Positions 13,095 to 15,961 of a stretch of 15,961 nt of DNA are shown here, piece by piece; within the stretch, counting starts at the first letter, position 1; each line of letters begins with the position of its first letter. Position numbers and translations under genes: made by a program. This stretch comes from an uncultured Clostridia bacterium (GTDB lineage Bacteria > Bacillota > Clostridia > Oscillospirales > Ruminococcaceae), in the NCBI GenBank assembly GCA_938014855.1, contig CALLQM010000424.1, positions 1 through 15,961 of the forward strand. The letters run 5' to 3'. The notes below the pieces were generated by a model. The model was not told where the DNA came from. It worked only from the letters and a program-made list of their open reading frames with translations, and did not search any database.

Positions 13095-14726
13095 ATGGAT
13101 GAAAATTTTAACAAAATGAATGACAGCCAGAATACAAACAACACTCCACAAAATAACAACAGTGACAGCACCCCAAATTTAAATGGGAGTAATGAGCCTT
13201 CTTCGCAAAATATGAACGTTCCTCATCAGGACGGTTCGGACTATCGGCCGCCTTATTATTCCGAAACATACCGACAGTCTTCCCAGCCAAATAATGAACC
13301 GACTCCTCATCAATTCAGCACATCCGGCGGCTGGCAGCAGCCTCCCAATGGTCCGCAGGGAAAAGAACCTTACCGCTGGAATTTTGAAGAATTTCAAAAG
13401 GCACAGGCAGTTAAGCCAAAGCGGCGTAATAAAGGTCTGATCGTCTTTACAATCATCTTGTCTGCGGTGGTGGCAATTTCGCTTGCCTCGGTCGCCGGTG
13501 TGAGCCTTTATAATGCCATCCAGAACGAAGGGTCGGACATATCCGACACGACCGAACCCAGCCTAAACGTCCCTGCAAGCGACCTTCCTGGCATCACCCT
13601 TGAGGACAAACCAGATTTGCCGGAAGAATCTCTGCCCAACGGGAAACTAACAACGGAACAAATTGTTGAAAAAGTCCAGCCTTCCATTGTTGCCATTACC
13701 ACTTATATCAATTACGGCAGTTACCAAGCGGAAGGCATGGGAAGCGGCATCATTCTCAGTGAAGACGGCTACATTGCAACGAATGCTCACGTTGTCGAGG
13801 GAGCGATCGGCATTACGGTAACGATGAGTGACGGCACGACCAAGTATGAGGCTCGTGTGGTCGGAGCAGATGCAAAAACAGACCTTGCAGTCATCAAAAT
13901 TGACGCGACCGGCTTGACGCCTGCTGATTTCGGAAACTCCGAACAAATCAAAGTTGGTGAAAAAGTCATTGCGATCGGCAACCCGCAGTCGTTGGAATTT
14001 GCCGGAAGTGTAACGCAGGGTATTATTTCAGGACTGAATCGACAGCTCACTGCAACAAACCAAGCCGGCACTTCTTCCACCACTTACACTAAGCTGATTC
14101 AGACCGATGCCGCAATCAACCCCGGAAATTCAGGCGGCGCATTGGTCAATGAATATGGTCAAGTCATCGGAATCAACTCAGCAAAAGTTGCCAACACAGG
14201 CGCGGAAGGTATGGGATTTGCAATTCCTTCCAACGACGCCAAACCAATTGTTGATGATCTTATTAAACATGGACGTGTGACCGGGCGTGCAATGCTCGGC
14301 ATCACCGTTTATCCGGTCGATATATCCGCAGCACGGCTCAATAATGTGCCTATTGGGCTTTTTGTGCAGTCTACAATGGAAGAATCCGATGTATCTCGTG
14401 CAGGCATTGTACCCGGCGATATTCTTACAAAAGCAGATGGCGTTGATCTTGACAGCAACCAGGCATTGAGCAAAGTTTTGGAAGGCAAAAAACCCGGCGA
14501 TACAATAGAGCTAGAAGTCTTTCGCCCCTCATCCCGCTCAAGTGTTGCCGGTCAAAAATTTAATGTAAAAGTAAAATTGATTGAAGATATGGGCAATACC
14601 GGTGCGGTTGTGAATCCTCAGCAGATTCCGGAAACACAGGATCCTTACGGCGAAAAATACAACCCCGGAAATGAACGGGATCCTTACGAAGAATTTGAAG
14701 ATTTCTTCAATCACTTCTTTGGTTAA
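13095..14726 (+). CDS. htrA: HtrA/DegP-type membrane-anchored serine protease with PDZ domain
   Basis: A trypsin-like S1C protease for envelope protein quality control. Residues 1-110 form a low-complexity, Asn/Ser/Pro/Gln-rich cytoplasmic tail ending in a basic stop (KPKRRNK). One membrane helix spans about 114-138, then a linker, then the protease domain (about 186-390) with the catalytic triad H232 (TNAHVVEG), D263 (KTDLAVIKI) and S346 (NPGNSGGAL). A PDZ domain covers about 398-500 (GITVYPVD...AGIVPGDILTKADG). The C terminus is unusually acidic and aromatic (DPYEEFEDFFNHFFG). The start at 13095 has GGAAAGG a little far upstream (11 bases); an in-frame GTG at 13086 is too close to that site. 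It follows a two-component system, as in Bacillus CssRS-HtrA. A strong terminator follows. Confidence 0.95.
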   Translation: MDENFNKMNDSQNTNNTPQNNNSDSTPNLNGSNEPSSQNMNVPHQDGSDYRPPYYSETYRQSSQPNNEPTPHQFSTSGGWQQPPNGPQGKEPYRWNFEEFQKAQAVKPKRRNKGLIVFTIILSAVVAISLASVAGVSLYNAIQNEGSDISDTTEPSLNVPASDLPGITLEDKPDLPEESLPNGKLTTEQIVEKVQPSIVAITTYINYGSYQAEGMGSGIILSEDGYIATNAHVVEGAIGITVTMSDGTTKYEARVVGADAKTDLAVIKIDATGLTPADFGNSEQIKVGEKVIAIGNPQSLEFAGSVTQGIISGLNRQLTATNQAGTSSTTYTKLIQTDAAINPGNSGGALVNEYGQVIGINSAKVANTGAEGMGFAIPSNDAKPIVDDLIKHGRVTGRAMLGITVYPVDISAARLNNVPIGLFVQSTMEESDVSRAGIVPGDILTKADGVDLDSNQALSKVLEGKKPGDTIELEVFRPSSRSSVAGQKFNVKVKLIEDMGNTGAVVNPQQIPETQDPYGEKYNPGNERDPYEEFEDFFNHFFG

Positions 14727-14739
14727 TTTGAAAATTATA

Positions 14740-14783
14740 AGAAAGACAGTTTTGGAGTACTCCAAAACTGTCTTTCTATTTTT
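14740..14783. terminator. Intrinsic terminator after htrA (perfect 38-bp palindrome)
   Basis: AGAAAGACAGTTTTGGAGT is followed directly by its reverse complement (14740-14777), then ATTTTT on the plus strand. The minus-strand exit is also T-rich (TTATAATTTTC), so it may work in both directions. Confidence 0.88.
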
Positions 14784-14899
14784 AACGTTTTACTTTTTTC
14801 TATCCATCTGATGCCCCGTAATAATCAGCGTCTCGGTGCCCAATATGGAACCGACAATGTAAAAAGCAGATATTGGAATGCGGTATCGAATGTTGAGAA

Positions 14900-14960
14900 T
14901 TGCGGAAGAATGCAAAAAAATGTAGAATGATTATTCTACATAGTGTAGAATTTGGCACAA
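14900..14960. promoter_or_regulatory. Opposed promoter-like sequences over a palindrome TGTAGAAT-N4-ATTCTACA
   Basis: The palindrome (14921-14940) has perfect eight-base arms, and a third half-site TGTAGAAT lies at 14944-14951. On the plus strand, TTGCGG (14900-14905), 17 bases, TAGAAT (14923-14928). On the minus strand, TTGTGC (14960-14955), 16 bases, TAGAAT (14938-14933). Both -10 elements lie inside the palindrome, so a dimeric repressor bound there would block both. Confidence 0.5.
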
Positions 14961-15061
14961 ATATTCCTTTTTCGACATATTTTACTGAAATTTTTGTTGC
15001 CAACAACACCGAAACGTTAATACGCAATTGATGCATCTTTACTAAAACTGCATAGAATCTA

Positions 15062-15090
15062 TTGACTGTAAAAATTGTATCACGTATACT
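15062..15090 (+). promoter_or_regulatory. Sigma-A promoter upstream of the Cys-rich gene
   Basis: TTGACT (15062-15067), 17 bases, TATACT (15085-15090). Transcription would start near 15097 and pass through the 15115-15152 hairpin before reaching the gene at 15270, a leader of about 170 bases. Confidence 0.72.
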
Positions 15091-15114
15091 ATTATTACAA
15101 TAACGTTTCCCTAT

Positions 15115-15152
15115 GAATGCACCCGCCTTACTCTCCCGTGGCGGGTGCATTC
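15115..15152 (+). ncRNA. Stable 13-bp stem-loop in leader or small RNA
   Basis: GAATGCACCCGCC (15115-15127) pairs perfectly with GGCGGGTGCATTC (15140-15152) around a 12-base loop. It begins about 18 bases after the predicted start of transcription. What follows (ATTATTTCC) is not a proper T-run, so it is a poor terminator. It may be a 5' structural element, an attenuator or part of a small RNA. No known RNA family was recognised. Confidence 0.35.
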
Positions 15153-15191
15153 ATTATTTCCGGGTCTTTATTATTTCTATCTGCATTATAC

Positions 15192-15219
15192 ACCGATGAA
15201 GGCGCACAGCCATATACTA
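15192..15219 (+). promoter_or_regulatory. Possible sigma-K-type promoter for the 12-Cys gene
   Basis: AC (15192-15193), 17 bases, CATATACTA (15211-15219), which fits the late mother-cell consensus AC-N17-CATANNNTA. The motif is short, so a chance match is possible. A small inverted repeat, ATGGAT-N5-ATCCAT (15226-15242), follows. Confidence 0.35.
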
Positions 15220-15269
15220 TATTGCATGGATATAAAATCCATAGATTATTGATATGGATGTGAGATAGA

Positions 15270-15593
15270 GTGGGAACAAAATCCTTTACAAATAATACAG
15301 GTTCGGCTTTAAACGTGTGTATCTTTGTTCGAGCCGGAAGTGAGCCCGGATGCATAAGAAGATGTATCTGTTTCTGTCTCATTGCGAATGAGACCAAAGT
15401 GATCACTTACGGCAACGAATGCGATCCGTTCTTGGATGGTGTAAAAGCATTTCAGTGTACAAACGGACAGCAACTTTGCACGAAAATGTGTGTAAAAACA
15501 AGAGGAAGCTGCGCAGACAATCTTCTAAATACAAACAGTAAAGTTTATTTTTGCCTCCAAAATTGTTCCATCGTTGTTTCGGCATCAAATTAA
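15270..15593 (+). CDS. Small cysteine-rich protein, 107 aa, 12 Cys (unrecognised family)
   Basis: I cannot name this family. The product has no signal peptide or membrane helix. It reads as a beta-rich small domain: TKSFTNNTGSALNVCIFVRAGSEPG (3-27), ANETKVITYGN..DPFLDGVKA (39-60), TNGQQL (64-69), VKTRGSCADNLLNTNSKVYF (75-94), IVVS (101-104). From memory this backbone resembles uncharacterised Firmicutes proteins with NNTG...LFVR and TRGS..DN.LN motifs, but here strand positions carry Cys: 17, 28, 32, 34, 36, 51, 63, 70, 74, 81, 95, 99. An in-frame stop lies just upstream, so the GTG at 15270 is the first possible start; its ribosome site (GGATGTGAGA) is weak. A terminator begins 12 bases after the stop. 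Spore coat, disulfide cross-linking or metal binding are possible roles, unproven. Confidence 0.66.
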   Translation: MGTKSFTNNTGSALNVCIFVRAGSEPGCIRRCICFCLIANETKVITYGNECDPFLDGVKAFQCTNGQQLCTKMCVKTRGSCADNLLNTNSKVYFCLQNCSIVVSASN

Positions 15594-15604
15594 AGTAGCA
15601 TAGC

Positions 15605-15643
15605 AAAGCCGGAATCCGGAAAATATTCCGGATTCCGGCTTTT
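15605..15643 (+). terminator. Intrinsic terminator after the 12-Cys gene
   Basis: AAAGCCGGAATCCGGAA pairs with TTCCGGATTCCGGCTTT around AATA (15605-15642), ending in TTTT. It separates the two Cys-rich genes into distinct transcripts. Confidence 0.85.
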
Positions 15644-15692
15644 ATCGTCTATTTCACATCTGCTTCACATAAATATTAGCAGGTGATGCAAG

Positions 15693-15857
15693 ATGAACTG
15701 TAACCAATGCCCCGACCGGAATACTTGCCATTGTGATCCTTGTAAATGCCCGAGAAATCCGCAGTGCTGCTGCAGAGGCGGATGCCTGACTCCATTTTTA
15801 ATCGGTCTTGGAATATTCTTTTTTCTAATGGTAATCTGTTCGCCCTTCTTGTTTTAA
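15693..15857 (+). CDS. Cysteine-rich single-span membrane microprotein, 54 aa, 11 Cys
   Basis: This is an unrecognised short gene. Residues 1-31 form a Cys-rich head with C3, C6, C12, C14, C17, C19, C25, C26, C27 and C31 in CxxC, CxC and CCC spacings (CHCDPCKC at 12-19). Residues 33-54 form a hydrophobic helix (TPFLIGLGIFFFLMVICSPF) with one more Cys at 49. The protein ends within the membrane segment, like a tail-anchored peptide. The ATG at 15693 has AGGTGA (15681-15686) six bases before it, and a 40-bp palindromic terminator begins three bases after the stop, so it is very likely a real gene. The head could bind metal ions or form disulfides; its cytoplasmic or external placement is unclear (basic RR/K residues in the head favour the cytoplasm). 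Confidence 0.78.
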   Translation: MNCNQCPDRNTCHCDPCKCPRNPQCCCRGGCLTPFLIGLGIFFFLMVICSPFLF

Positions 15858-15860
15858 AAC

Positions 15861-15901
15861 AAAAAGCGAAACGCCCGCAATTGCGGGCGTTTCGCTTTTT
15901 T
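15861..15901 (+). terminator. Intrinsic terminator after the 54-residue gene (perfect 40-bp palindrome)
   Basis: AAAAAGCGAAACGCCCGCAA is followed directly by its reverse complement, ending in a run of T. It is nearly as strong in either direction. The remaining 60 bases to the window end show nothing recognisable. Confidence 0.9.
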
Positions 15902-15961
15902 AGAAGAAAGAAATAGGATATATCAAACGGTCTTTCGGATTACTCCAATCAACCAAAAGAG

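Larger units (their letters stand above)
14784..15269. other. Gene-poor intergenic region with several regulatory-looking elements
   Basis: About 490 bases separate the htrA terminator from the first small Cys-rich gene, and no well-supported coding sequence was found in them. They hold a palindromic operator-like site under opposed promoters (14900-14960), a TTCGACA (14971-14977) matching the core of a Spo0A box in reverse, a consensus promoter (15062-15090), a 13-bp stem-loop (15115-15152) and a sigma-K-like motif (15192-15219). On the minus strand an open frame ending at 14790 reads a hydrophobic peptide (IPISAFYIVGSILGTETL) and a Lys-rich tail. It lacks an ATG and a ribosome site (only a TTG at 14915), so it may be a fragment. 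Confidence 0.6.

Noticed and set aside
14921..14951. CRISPR repeat or insertion-sequence end
   Set aside because: Only three short half-sites are present, without regular spacers, longer repeat units or a nearby transposase or cas gene.
14800..15150. 116-codon minus-strand frame beginning inside the 15115-15152 hairpin
   Set aside because: It begins in the stem-loop without a ribosome site, crosses the palindromic operator and the opposed promoters, and its composition is not protein-like. The hydrophobic peptide at 14790-14915 lies in a different frame.
15115..15152. Reading the 13-bp hairpin as an intrinsic terminator
   Set aside because: No T-run follows the stem on either strand and no gene ends before it on the plus strand.
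15128..15406. 92-codon minus-strand frame
   Set aside because: Antisense to the better supported 12-Cys gene and starts inside it without a ribosome site.

Overview
The window looks like a spore-forming Firmicute of class Clostridia, probably Oscillospiraceae/Ruminococcaceae-like. This is inferred from a ylxM-ffh pair, a YtvI-type sporulation membrane protein, a ferredoxin-type [FeFe]-hydrogenase, a BTAD regulator with a decayed GGDEF domain, Shine-Dalgarno-rich starts (several GTG/TTG) and consensus sigma-A promoters. No rRNA, tRNA, CRISPR array, phage or insertion sequence was seen. Most of the window is ordinary chromosomal housekeeping and accessory sequence; the unusual part is the right-hand end.

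Layout. 1-1008 (minus): the 5' part of ffh preceded by ylxM, with a consensus promoter. 1180-2602 (plus): cysteine synthase and a two-helix membrane protein, closed by a bidirectional terminator. 2608-5691 (minus): a run read in the order YtvI-like permease, single-subunit [FeFe]-hydrogenase with a TSCCCP motif, DtxR/MntR-type regulator, and a 49-residue protein whose start overlaps the regulator's stop (ATGA). 5803-7568 (minus): a BTAD regulator followed by an unrecognised 169-residue protein with a TTG start. 7811-8734 (plus): a fumarylacetoacetate-hydrolase-family enzyme, divergent from the BTAD regulator. 8737-10542 (minus): ychF with a long leader and a membrane-anchored Ig-like protein coupled through a TAATG overlap. 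10703-14777 (plus): response regulator, histidine kinase and HtrA protease, an arrangement reminiscent of CssRS-HtrA envelope-stress systems, with an intrinsic terminator between regulator and kinase genes.

14778-15961 is gene-poor and is the most interesting stretch. It holds face-to-face promoter-like sequences over a palindromic operator-like site, a consensus promoter followed by a 13-bp hairpin, and then two small cysteine-rich genes, each with its own terminator. One encodes a 107-residue protein with 12 Cys; the other a 54-residue protein with 10 Cys ahead of a single C-terminal membrane helix and one more within it. A sigma-K-like motif precedes the first. A role in the spore coat, disulfide chemistry or metal binding is possible but unproven.

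Start sites were chosen by Shine-Dalgarno position and promoter position and often lie downstream of the longest open frame. Family assignments rest on motifs and memory of families; no searches were run.
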